NCBI GenBank assembly: GCA_030917665.1
Contig: JAUPUH010000010.1
Coordinates: 1-14,537, forward strand
From: Patescibacteria group bacterium
GTDB lineage: Bacteria > Patescibacteriota > Minisyncoccia > Phycocordibacterales > PALSA-1337
Length of the DNA stretch: 14,537 bases
Direction: 5' to 3'
In this document: positions 1-5,611 of the stretch, one piece after another
Layout of the letters: each line of letters starts with the position of its first letter
Position numbering within the stretch: the stretch's first letter is position 1
Notes under the pieces: model-generated
Seen by the model: only the letters and a program-made list of their open reading frames with translations
What the model was told of the DNA's origin: nothing
The model's database searches: none
Translations under genes and position numbers: made by a program

Positions 1-98
1 ATTTTTTCCTCATCATCGATTAAGATGTCCTTCGGTTCCGCTTTCGCTTTCTCAACATCCAATTCCTCTGAATCTTTTGGTGCTTTTGTTTTTGGCAT
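1..98 (-). CDS. N-terminal fragment of an unidentified charged protein
   Basis: An ATG on the minus strand at 98 opens a frame that runs off the left edge of the window after 32 codons. The visible residues begin MPKTKAPKDSEELDVEKAKA and continue as a highly charged, Lys/Glu/Asp-rich, low-complexity stretch with no membrane segment or motif. Such tails often precede a folded domain, but no family can be named from this much sequence. It lies 74 bp downstream of ruvC on the same strand, so it could be read with the ruv block or from a weak promoter in that gap. The start is the first ATG in frame; no ribosome binding site is visible. Confidence 0.55.
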   Translation of the reverse strand, partial: MPKTKAPKDSEELDVEKAKAEPKDILIDDEEK

Positions 99-120
99 TT
101 TTTTGAAAAAAGTTACGTAT

Positions 121-149
121 AATCTATTAGGATTTCATATTTGTAACAA
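121..149 (-). promoter_or_regulatory. weak candidate promoter for the left-edge gene
   Basis: On the minus strand, TTGTTA (149-144) and TAGATT (126-121) are separated by 17 bases. Each matches the sigma-70 consensus at 4 of 6 positions. The start would lie near 114, about 16 bases before the ATG at 98. This is weak in such AT-rich DNA. Confidence 0.25.
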
Positions 150-172
150 AAGTATTTAGTTTTGGCAATACT

Positions 173-649
173 TTATTTTTGGGGATATCTTTTTTCTGTA
201 TGAGCCTGGCAGGTGAGGGCAACAGCGATGGCGTCGTATTCGTCATCAAGAGCCTTTTTTGAAGGCATTTTTATAAGTAAAGGAATCATTTTTATTATTG
301 CTGTCTTGTCGCTGCCGCCATGTCCTGTTACTGCTACTTTGATCTGGGGAGGGGTGTATTCATGGATGGGAATGTCGAGCAGACAGGCTTCATATGAGAT
401 GACTCCACGCGCCTCAGCAACTTTCATTGCAGTTTTTTGATTCTTCGTTATGAAAAGAGACTCGAGAGCCATGACGTCAGGAGAAAATTCTGCAACGATT
501 TCATGAACCCTTTGCCCGACCCCCCTGAGCCGCACATGGAACTCATCTTTTGGAGATGTTGAAAAGCATTCGGAATGGAGAAGGGTTTTGCCCTCAATCA
601 CCGCGATTCCAACACGGTCATATCCAGGATCAATTCCTAAGATTCTCAT
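173..649 (-). CDS. ruvC: RuvC, Holliday junction resolvase endonuclease
   Basis: RuvC resolves Holliday junctions by paired nicking at the end of recombinational repair, together with the RuvAB branch-migration motor. The 158-aa product has the normal family length. The acidic metal-binding residues are all present: Asp7 in the opening MRILGIDPGY, Glu63 in ALESLF, and Asp136 and Asp139 in the C-terminal DDEYDAIAVAL. The segment TGHGGSDKTAI (109-118) matches the conserved VxGxGxADKxQ region. It starts six bases after the yebC stop codon, so the two are almost certainly co-transcribed; yebC-ruvC adjacency is common across bacteria. No ribosome binding site is evident, and translational coupling to yebC is likely. 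Confidence is high. Confidence 0.96.
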   Translation of the reverse strand: MRILGIDPGYDRVGIAVIEGKTLLHSECFSTSPKDEFHVRLRGVGQRVHEIVAEFSPDVMALESLFITKNQKTAMKVAEARGVISYEACLLDIPIHEYTPPQIKVAVTGHGGSDKTAIIKMIPLLIKMPSKKALDDEYDAIAVALTCQAHTEKRYPQK

Positions 650-655
650 GATTAG

Positions 656-1186
656 TTATTCTGCGTTAGTGAAAACTTCTTGAACCTCGTCGTTTTCTTC
701 AAGAGCCTCTACAAGTGCGTGGAGTTTCTCGATGTCAGCATCTTCAAGCGGCATGGTCATATTCGGTACGAGACCCTCAGGACCTTTTGTGAATGCCCAT
801 GACGCACTGCCAGGGGAGGCGAGTTCGAATCCGTGTTTCACAAGGATAGCCTTCACTTCTTGAGCAGCTTTGTTGCGGTTGTCGGTAAGGGCTTCAATGA
901 GAATTGCCACACCACCTGGACCATAGGATTCATAGGTGATGTTTTCCATCGCGGCGCTGTTGTCTGTGGTGGCTTTCTTGATTGCGCGATCGATGGTGTC
1001 GTTCGGCATATTTTCCTTCTTTGCTTTTTCGATAGCCAAAGCGAGACCAGGGGACTTGAGATTTCCTCCAGCTTTCTTTGCTTCTACTGTAATGAATCTT
1101 ACAAGCTTGCCGAAGACCTTACTCTTCTGCCCATCGTTCTTAGCTTTCTGATGCTTTATCTTTGAAAATTTATTATGTCCTGCCAT
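656..1186 (-). CDS. yebC: Short YebC/PmpR/TACO1-family protein lacking an internal domain
   Basis: The N-terminus MAGHNKFSKIKHQKAKNDGQ and the segment YESYGPGGVAILIEALTDNR (85-104) are diagnostic of the YebC family. Members were first described as DNA-binding regulators; YebC/TACO1 proteins are now known to assist ribosomes at difficult sequences such as proline stretches. Typical members have about 240-250 residues, whereas this one has 176. It is collinear through WAFTKG (about 130-135) and resumes at LVPNMTMPLEDADIEKL, which matches the usual MIPSTTVEL-DAEKL segment, then ends normally at EENDEVQEVFTNAE. About 70 residues of the inserted domain are therefore missing with both flanks intact. 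That looks like a stable short form rather than decay. It is 27 bp downstream of the membrane gene and 6 bp upstream of ruvC. Confidence 0.93.
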   Translation of the reverse strand: MAGHNKFSKIKHQKAKNDGQKSKVFGKLVRFITVEAKKAGGNLKSPGLALAIEKAKKENMPNDTIDRAIKKATTDNSAAMENITYESYGPGGVAILIEALTDNRNKAAQEVKAILVKHGFELASPGSASWAFTKGPEGLVPNMTMPLEDADIEKLHALVEALEENDEVQEVFTNAE

Positions 1187-1213
1187 GGTGGTTGGTCTAT
1201 TTAGTTTAATAAA

Positions 1214-1510
1214 TTACCTACATTTACCGCTATAGAAACCGCAGTGACTTGTAAAAACTAAAAAGAATAGGGCCAGTAAGAATAAAGAAGTGGCAAGAAT
1301 GATTATATTCAAAGCCCTAATTTTTCCTGTTGATTTTTTTAAAGAGACAGCAGATAAAACAAAAGAGAGAAATGGAAACACAAACCATATTAGCACTTGG
1401 TACATACTCGCGGATGAAGTTGCATTATACGGCATTCCAAATGCACCAAAGAAAAATATTGATAAAGCAAGTAATATGAAGCTATACAAAGTTATTGTTT
1501 TTGGATTCAT
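1214..1510 (-). CDS. Small three-helix membrane protein, unknown function
   Basis: I do not recognise this 98-aa protein. It has three hydrophobic helices, at about residues 7-26, 38-57 and 67-87. A short basic loop (KKSTGKIR) lies between the second and third, and the tail ends CGFYSGKCR with two cysteines. There is no signal-peptidase site or known motif. It sits between ruvB (25 bp away) and yebC (27 bp away) on the same strand. A perfect TATAAT lies just ahead of its start, so it may have its own transcript as well as read-through from ruvB. Nothing in the sequence ties it to recombination; the position may simply reflect a compact genome. Confidence 0.7.
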   Translation of the reverse strand: MNPKTITLYSFILLALSIFFFGAFGMPYNATSSASMYQVLIWFVFPFLSFVLSAVSLKKSTGKIRALNIIILATSLFLLALFFLVFTSHCGFYSGKCR

Positions 1511-1518
1511 GATTAAAA

Positions 1519-1524
1519 ATTATA
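1519..1524 (-). promoter_or_regulatory. -10 box for the 98-aa membrane protein gene
   Basis: A perfect TATAAT on the minus strand lies eight bases upstream of the ATG at 1510, inside the ruvB-membrane gene gap. Transcription would begin at or within a base or two of the start codon, giving a leaderless or nearly leaderless message. No convincing -35 box is visible, since that position falls in the ruvB 3' end. Confidence 0.45.
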
Positions 1525-1535
1525 CATTAATAATT

Positions 1536-2552
1536 TTATAAAAGCTTCCTTTCAACACCCTGTATGTTCAAGTGAGCGTACGCCTTATCCGTCACGGTTC
1601 TACCACGCGAGGTGCGTTCTAGGAGGCCTAGTTGAATCAAATACGGCTCATACACCTCTTCGATCGTGGCTTGTTCTTCGGAGAGTGCGGCTGCAATGGT
1701 ATTGAGGCCGACGGGCCCACCACCGAATTTCTCGATCATGGTCTTCAAAATATCCCGGTCAGCGCCATTCAAACCAAGGTGGTCAACCCCAAGCATCTTC
1801 AGGGCTTTCTCAACAATCTCTTTCGAAAGGGGAGACTTCTCGATTTGCGCATAGTCTCGGCAGCGTTTCAAAAAGTAGTTGGCGGCACGGGGAGTGAAGC
1901 GGGAGCGGGACGCGATCGCCTTGATGGCATCGCTATGAATATCGATATCAAGTATCTTTGCGGACCTTTTTATGATTTCACCGATCTCATCTTCGGTATA
2001 AAACTCAAGTTTGAAGACCCCCCCAGAGAAGCGAGAACGTAAAGGTGAAGAAATCATAGCAATACGAGTTGTTGCTGCTATAAGGGTGAAAGAGGGCAGT
2101 TCAAGTTGTATGGTCCTTGCAGAAGGACCCTTACCAATGATAATATCGAGAACCCCTGACTCCATGGCAGGATAGAGCACTTCCTCTATTGCTTTGTTGA
2201 GTCTGTGTATTTCGTCAATAAAAAGTATGTCTCCATGGGCGAGGTTCGTAAGGATAGAGGCTAAATCGCCGACTTTCAATATTGCCGGTCCAGAGGTGAC
2301 CTTCATTTGAGTGCCTGATTCCTTTGCAATAAGATGCGCAAGTGTTGTTTTTCCAAGACCTGGAGGGCCATAGAACAAAATATGCTCAGGAGGATGCTTT
2401 CTTTCCTGTGCGGCAGTCAAAAGGATATGCAAATTATCCTTGATCGACTTTTGGCCGATATAATCTGCCCAACGGGAAGGGCGTAGGGTGTTATCGAGAT
2501 AGCCGGTTTCAGCAGTACTATCCTTGGTTGTTATCGGGATATCACTTGACAT
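1536..2552 (-). CDS. ruvB: RuvB, Holliday junction branch-migration ATPase
   Basis: RuvB is the hexameric AAA+ motor that, loaded by RuvA, drives branch migration. The 338 residues match the family's usual length. Walker A is GPPGLGKTT (62-70), Walker B is LFIDEIHRL (110-118), sensor 1 is AATTR (159-163), the arginine finger region is SPLRSRF (169-175), and sensor 2 is FTPRAANYFLKR (219-230). The C-terminal winged helix includes EEVYEPYLIQLGLL and TSRGRTVTDKAYAHL. Two departures from the usual sequence are visible around residues 163-182. TTRAGxLTSPLR reads TTRIAMISSPLR, and RFGIVQRLEFY reads RFSGGVFKLEFY with one extra residue. No ruvA lies in the window. It opens the leftward block and has its own upstream promoter. 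Confidence 0.97.
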   Translation of the reverse strand: MSSDIPITTKDSTAETGYLDNTLRPSRWADYIGQKSIKDNLHILLTAAQERKHPPEHILFYGPPGLGKTTLAHLIAKESGTQMKVTSGPAILKVGDLASILTNLAHGDILFIDEIHRLNKAIEEVLYPAMESGVLDIIIGKGPSARTIQLELPSFTLIAATTRIAMISSPLRSRFSGGVFKLEFYTEDEIGEIIKRSAKILDIDIHSDAIKAIASRSRFTPRAANYFLKRCRDYAQIEKSPLSKEIVEKALKMLGVDHLGLNGADRDILKTMIEKFGGGPVGLNTIAAALSEEQATIEEVYEPYLIQLGLLERTSRGRTVTDKAYAHLNIQGVERKLL

Positions 2553-2598
2553 GTTAAGTAAAGTATGCTAAGCTACTTGTTATAGCCTTCATACAGTA

Positions 2599-2607
2599 AT
2601 TATAGCA
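2599..2607 (-). promoter_or_regulatory. extended -10 promoter for ruvB
   Basis: Reading leftward, TGCTATAAT is a perfect extended -10 element (TGnTATAAT). The start would fall near 2592, giving a leader of about 40 nt before the ruvB ATG at 2552. No good -35 box is present, which an extended -10 can compensate for. A second, weaker TATAAC lies at 2584-2579. The element sits back to back with the rightward TTGACA at 2610-2615. Confidence 0.5.
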
Positions 2608-2609
2608 TT

Positions 2610-2638
2610 TTGACAGAAATTCCGCGGAAACCTATCGG
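2610..2638 (+). promoter_or_regulatory. candidate promoter for the structured RNA
   Basis: A consensus -35 box TTGACA (2610-2615) is followed after 17 bases by TATCGG (2633-2638), a poor -10 match. Initiation would be near 2645, the first base of the uninterrupted 17-bp part of the RNA's closing stem, except for its outermost pair at 2644. The spacer contains the perfect 10-bp palindrome TTCCGCGGAA (2620-2629), a possible operator. An alternative promoter is TTGTTA, 18 bases, TATAGC, which would start near 2613 and include the whole stem. Confidence 0.4.
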
Positions 2639-2805
2639 ATTCATAAATCTCTAAACAATATGGCTTGTTTGTTCAAGTCATCTGATGTAGCTTTGAGGAC
2701 ATTCTGGTTATCACTCCGGTGTATACACTGGGGTTATCCTTGAGTCTACGTTTAACTTTTGGTGATCGCATTGAAAGTATTGTTTAGAGATTTACGCATC
2801 TGATA
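2633..2805 (+). ncRNA. Putative structured non-coding RNA, closing stem with three hairpins
   Basis: The 334-base gap between ruvB and the coiled-coil gene holds no credible protein but folds extensively. The closing stem pairs 2633-2660 with 2778-2805: 25 Watson-Crick pairs and one G-U of 28, with 2644-2660/2778-2794 uninterrupted. Inside it are three hairpins. A is 2661-2667/2674-2680. B is 2684-2699/2737-2752, capped by 2713-2720/2727-2734. C is 2756-2764/2769-2777 and abuts the closing stem. Many pairs are G-T on the plus strand, which pair as G-U only in a plus-strand RNA, giving the direction. A TTGACA lies upstream and a strong terminator at 2844-2885 downstream. Length and long-stem shape recall 6S RNA, the RNA polymerase regulator, but I cannot match conserved 6S sequence. 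A miniature inverted-repeat element is the main alternative. Confidence 0.6.
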
Positions 2806-2843
2806 TCTCTTCTCTCTGGGTCTAATACTACTCCTCTTATTTA

Positions 2844-2885
2844 AAAATTCAATTGACACGAGCGTGTCGTTGAGTTTTATTTCTT
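2844..2885. terminator. Bidirectional intrinsic terminator
   Basis: The stem pairs 2844-2859 with 2864-2878 around the loop GAGC, with one bulged T and two G-T pairs. On the plus strand it runs into TTTTATTTCTTTTT and would end the structured RNA. On the minus strand it runs into TTTTTAAAT and would end the pilB/coiled-coil transcript, whose last stop codon is at 2887. Its T-rich tails on both sides support converging transcripts, and so support rightward transcription from the ruvB gap. Confidence 0.8.
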
Positions 2886-2886
2886 T

Positions 2887-3264
2887 TTAGTTGAGTGTGT
2901 ATGGGTGGTTTTTATTTTCTTGCTCTGCCTTTTTCATATCATCTGCTTGTTTTCGTACAAGACGCTCAAGCATCATATGATCTTGCTGTTCGCGTTGCTT
3001 GAGTGTATGAACTATACCCTCTAAACCCCTGTCAGTTTCGCCCACTTTCTGCAACTGTTTCTTTTCGAGCTCCATTTCCTGCTCGAGCTTCTTTACTTCA
3101 TTTTCTTTCATATGAATCGCATCTTCATGAGACTTTATTTCAGAAGCTAAAGTTGTCTTTTTTATCTGCGCTTCACGAAGCGCATTCTCTTTTGCCACAA
3201 GCTCACGCTTCTCATCTTCCAATTTACTCTCAAGGCTCTTTATTGCGGGGTTTACCATTATCAT
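2887..3264 (-). CDS. Small coiled-coil protein downstream of pilB
   Basis: The 125-aa product is almost entirely charged helix. Heptad-like spacing of Leu/Ile/Val/Met runs from about residue 8 to 112, with abundant Glu and Lys (for example KLEQEMELEKKQLQKVGE). A predicted coiled coil is therefore the only structural statement I can make. It has no signal peptide, membrane segment or catalytic motif. It begins 21 bp after the pilB stop on the same strand and is followed by the terminator at 2844-2885, so it is the last gene of that unit. A pilus-related or scaffolding role would be inference from position only. The start may be the first ATG or the third codon, also ATG; neither has a clear ribosome binding site. 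Confidence 0.75.
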   Translation of the reverse strand: MIMVNPAIKSLESKLEDEKRELVAKENALREAQIKKTTLASEIKSHEDAIHMKENEVKKLEQEMELEKKQLQKVGETDRGLEGIVHTLKQREQQDHMMLERLVRKQADDMKKAEQENKNHPYTLN

Positions 3265-3279
3265 ATTTTTTTGAATCGA

Positions 3280-3285
3280 ATTATA
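3280..3285 (-). promoter_or_regulatory. -10 box between pilB and the coiled-coil gene
   Basis: A perfect TATAAT on the minus strand lies in the 21-bp gap, 15 bases before the ATG at 3264. It could give the coiled-coil gene its own short-leader transcript in addition to read-through from pilB. There is no recognisable -35 box. Confidence 0.35.
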
Positions 3286-4956
3286 TTAATTTTCAATTGT
3301 GATAACTCTCTCAAGCTCGTCGAGGGAAGTGATACCTTTCAAAACTTTTACAATACCGTCTTGCTTGAGGGTAAGTATGCCTTGTGGGGCAGCAGCTTTT
3401 TCAAGCTCTTCCTCACTTGGATTCATATCCACGACACTATTCACCTCAGGGGAAATTCTCATTCCCTCATAAATACCAACTCGACCCTTATAACCAGTCT
3501 GGTTACATTTCTCACAACCTGCCGCGGTGTATATTTGGGCCGGCGTCGGTGGAATTTCTGTTTTATCAAAAATAGTTGCGGTAACTTTTTCTATAAGAAC
3601 CTTAACCTCTCCATCAAAAGGGAGGGGCTTTCTGCAATGCTCACAAAGCTTTCGCACAAGTCGCTGGGCAAGGACAATGTTGATTGCTGAGCTCATGATC
3701 TTTGAATTAATTCCAAGATCGATGAGGCGAGGAAAGGCACCCGCAGCGCTGTTTGTGTGGAGTGTAGAGAACACAAGGTGTCCTGTAAGTGCGGAGTTGA
3801 CGGCGATTGCTGCTGTTTCACCGTCCCGGATCTCTCCCACCATGATGATGTCAGGATCTTGTCGGAGAGCAGAACGGAGGCCGTCGAGGAAGGTGTACCC
3901 CTTATCGTTTGTTTGTGTCTGAACGATTCCAGGAAGGTGGTATTCGATAGGGTCTTCAATCGTAATGATTTTCACTGTGGGGTTATGTACTTTTTTCAAA
4001 AAAGCGTAGAGGGTCGTTGTCTTTCCAGAGCCAGTCGGTCCTGTTGTTAGAAGCATACCATTAGGCTTTTCAATCTCTTTTAAAATAATATCAAGAAGTC
4101 GCGGTGGAATCCCAAGATCCTCCAAAGGAACACCAATCGATTTTGGGTTGAGGATTCGCATAACGATTGATTCATTGTATGCCCCAGGAAGGATCGATGT
4201 TCGAATTTCAATATCAACATCTTTCACATGAACGCTAAATCTTCCGTCCTGGGAGTCTTTTTTAATATTCAACTTGAGTCCAGAAAGAAGCTTGATACGA
4301 GACAGAAGTAGGGCATAAGTATCTTTGTCGAAGTTTACAACATGTACAAGCACTCCATCGAGGCGATACCGAAGACCAATGTATTCTTCTTCAGGCTCGA
4401 TGTGCACATCGGACGCCCCGGTTGCCAGCGCACCCGCAAGAATCGTTTCAAGAATTCTTGAGACACGGTAACTTTTCTTCATTGAAAGCGTGCTCTCGAG
4501 AATGGAAATAATTGTCGGTAGACCGTTTGCCTTTTCTATAATCGTTGACATCTCATCACTCGCAATCTCAAGAGAACCTGCCTTGCTTTCATAAGCGAAT
4601 GAAAGATCCTTGTATGAATTCCATGCACGCTCAAGACTTGCAGTTGAACAAATGAAGAGGGTAGGCTCAAACTTCTTTTCTTTAAGACTAGAAACTATTT
4701 CCTGAATTTTAGGGTCCTCAGGGTTTCTCACAGCAATTTTTATTTTCTTATCAACGAGTGAAAAGGCAACCATTTTATGCTCGCGGGCTGTTTTTTCTTC
4801 GATCAAACGCATCGCGTCGGTATTGATAAGAGTGATGGAAAGGTCGATGTATTCTATGCCGTACTTAGCAGAAAGGAGTTGAACAAGCTCTTCTTCTTCA
4901 CGCTTTAAAAGATCACCAATTTTTCTTTTCTGCTTATCTTCATCAAATTGAATCAT
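3286..4956 (-). CDS. pilB: PilB/GspE-family type IV pilus assembly ATPase
   Basis: PilB is the cytoplasmic hexameric ATPase that powers pilus extension. The 556-aa product has an MshEN/T2SSE N-terminal region (about 1-130) and a linker with ASDVHIEP (181-188). Walker A is GPTGSGKTT (306-314), the Asp box is IITIEDPIEYH (330-340), Walker B is IMVGEIRDGETA (371-382) and the His box is TGHLVFSTLH (391-400). A four-cysteine zinc site is present (C438, C441, C481, C484), which points to the extension ATPase rather than PilT. All catalytic motifs are intact. Pili are among the few surface structures regularly kept in CPR genomes, where they may serve attachment to a host cell and DNA uptake. No other pilus gene is in the window. 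It is followed by the coiled-coil gene. Confidence 0.95.
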   Translation of the reverse strand: MIQFDEDKQKRKIGDLLKREEEELVQLLSAKYGIEYIDLSITLINTDAMRLIEEKTAREHKMVAFSLVDKKIKIAVRNPEDPKIQEIVSSLKEKKFEPTLFICSTASLERAWNSYKDLSFAYESKAGSLEIASDEMSTIIEKANGLPTIISILESTLSMKKSYRVSRILETILAGALATGASDVHIEPEEEYIGLRYRLDGVLVHVVNFDKDTYALLLSRIKLLSGLKLNIKKDSQDGRFSVHVKDVDIEIRTSILPGAYNESIVMRILNPKSIGVPLEDLGIPPRLLDIILKEIEKPNGMLLTTGPTGSGKTTTLYAFLKKVHNPTVKIITIEDPIEYHLPGIVQTQTNDKGYTFLDGLRSALRQDPDIIMVGEIRDGETAAIAVNSALTGHLVFSTLHTNSAAGAFPRLIDLGINSKIMSSAINIVLAQRLVRKLCEHCRKPLPFDGEVKVLIEKVTATIFDKTEIPPTPAQIYTAAGCEKCNQTGYKGRVGIYEGMRISPEVNSVVDMNPSEEELEKAAAPQGILTLKQDGIVKVLKGITSLDELERVITIEN

Positions 4957-4976
4957 ATGTTTAAAATGTTGGATTA

Positions 4977-4982
4977 ATTATA
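4977..4982 (-). promoter_or_regulatory. -10 box for pilB
   Basis: A perfect TATAAT on the minus strand lies 20 bases before the pilB ATG at 4956, implying a leader of about 14 nt without a Shine-Dalgarno sequence. No clear -35 box is seen. It lies about 25 bases from the divergent lipoprotein promoter. Confidence 0.45.
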
Positions 4983-5007
4983 TCCCATAAGGCTTATCTG
5001 GCTTCTA

Positions 5008-5035
5008 TTGACTTTGTATGCCATTATGGTATAAT
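5008..5035 (+). promoter_or_regulatory. strong promoter of the lipoprotein gene
   Basis: TTGACT (5008-5013), a 16-bp spacer and a perfect TATAAT (5030-5035) preceded by TGG make an extended -10 promoter, among the best in the window. Initiation near 5042 leaves a leader of about 50 nt. It also rules out the in-frame ATG at 5018 as the start, since that codon lies inside the promoter. Confidence 0.8.
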
Positions 5036-5050
5036 AGTAACAGTGGGGGT

Positions 5051-5069
5051 TGTGGACACGAAGTTCACA
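5051..5069 (+). promoter_or_regulatory. hairpin in the lipoprotein 5' leader
   Basis: TGTGGAC (5051-5057) pairs with GTTCACA (5063-5069) around the loop ACGAA: seven pairs, one of them G-U. It sits about ten bases into the predicted leader and well before the start codon. It could stabilise the message or tune translation. Confidence 0.35.
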
Positions 5070-5092
5070 CCACTAAACGGAAAGCTCATCTT

Positions 5093-5518
5093 ATGAAGAT
5101 CAAACATCTCCTCTGGCTGGCAATGCTGGCCCTTTGTCTTGTCCTTAACGGCTGCGCCGCTCCAAACGGACGGTGTCGGGATTCGCAAGCGGGAATCCGG
5201 AACTGGCAACGGTCGCTCACAGCGCCGATGCGGGAATCGGATATCCCAGTGGCACCTGTAACCAGGAGCTACACACATTACAGTGATGGCAGCTACAGTT
5301 ACACGCGGAATCGGGGAACGGATACTTACATCTCCAAATGGTGTGATCCGTACTCAAGAACACCGCGCACGGAATTCCGTCAGAATTCCTATGACTATGA
5401 ATCGAAGAGCTATACGCCGCGGTATTACTATCCGCAGACGTACTCCGATCCCAGTCGTGGGCCACGGCCTGCATATGTTCAAGGCTACATTCCACTCAAA
5501 CCGCAATTTCGGCCTTAG
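5093..5518 (+). CDS. Tyrosine-rich secreted lipoprotein, unknown function
   Basis: The 141-aa product starts with a type II signal peptide: a Lys/His N-terminus, a hydrophobic core (LLWLAMLALCLVL) and the lipobox LNGC, with Cys21 as the predicted lipidation site. The mature part has no recognised domain. It is rich in Tyr, Ser, Arg and Pro, with motifs such as YTHYSDGSYSYTRNRG, RYYYPQTYSDP and YVQGYIPLKPQ, suggesting an extended, surface-exposed chain. The start at 5093 places the signal peptide first and lies downstream of the promoter; the earlier in-frame ATG at 5018 lies inside the promoter. A GGAAAG lies a few bases upstream as a weak ribosome binding site. Promoter and terminator make it a single-gene unit. 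Its codons look more GC-rich than those of its neighbours by eye, which could mean transfer. Confidence 0.8.
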   Translation: MKIKHLLWLAMLALCLVLNGCAAPNGRCRDSQAGIRNWQRSLTAPMRESDIPVAPVTRSYTHYSDGSYSYTRNRGTDTYISKWCDPYSRTPRTEFRQNSYDYESKSYTPRYYYPQTYSDPSRGPRPAYVQGYIPLKPQFRP

Positions 5519-5540
5519 TGGGGAATAGTCGCAAAGAGGT

Positions 5541-5590
5541 GCCCGGTATCAGAATTCGCTGATACCGGGCTTATTGTTTGTCTATTTTTT
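5541..5590 (+). terminator. Intrinsic terminator of the lipoprotein gene
   Basis: A perfect 12-bp stem, GCCCGGTATCAG (5541-5552) with CTGATACCGGGC (5559-5570), closes the loop AATTCG. It is followed by a T-rich tract ending in TATTTTTT. It lies 22 bp after the lipoprotein stop. Confidence 0.92.
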
Positions 5591-5605
5591 CATGCATGGT
5601 ATAGT
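5578..5605 (+). promoter_or_regulatory. leaderless promoter of tsaE
   Basis: TTGTCT (5578-5583), a 16-bp spacer and TGG-TATAGT (extended -10, 5597-5605) are followed by exactly six T residues and then the ATG at 5612. Transcription is expected to start at the A of the start codon. Confidence 0.62.
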
Positions 5606-5611
5606 TTTTTT

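Noticed and set aside
118..123. Plus-strand TATAAT near the left edge
   Set aside because: No plus-strand gene follows and no -35 box is at a proper distance. Expected by chance in AT-rich DNA.
150..173. Seven-base hairpin AAGTATT/AATACTT after ruvC
   Set aside because: The stem is all A-T but for one pair, overlaps the ruvC stop and has a 10-nt loop. Not convincing as a terminator.
2660..2743. 27-codon plus-strand ORF inside the structured region
   Set aside because: It has no ribosome binding site or leaderless promoter, and its codons lie across the paired stems. The pairing explains the sequence better than coding.
2633..2805. Miniature inverted-repeat transposable element
   Set aside because: No target-site duplication flanks the arms, the interior forms three nested hairpins, and there is no second copy in the window. 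Kept only as an alternative to an RNA.
5018..5092. Upstream in-frame ATG for the lipoprotein
   Set aside because: It lies between the -35 and -10 boxes and would put 25 polar residues ahead of a perfect lipoprotein signal peptide.
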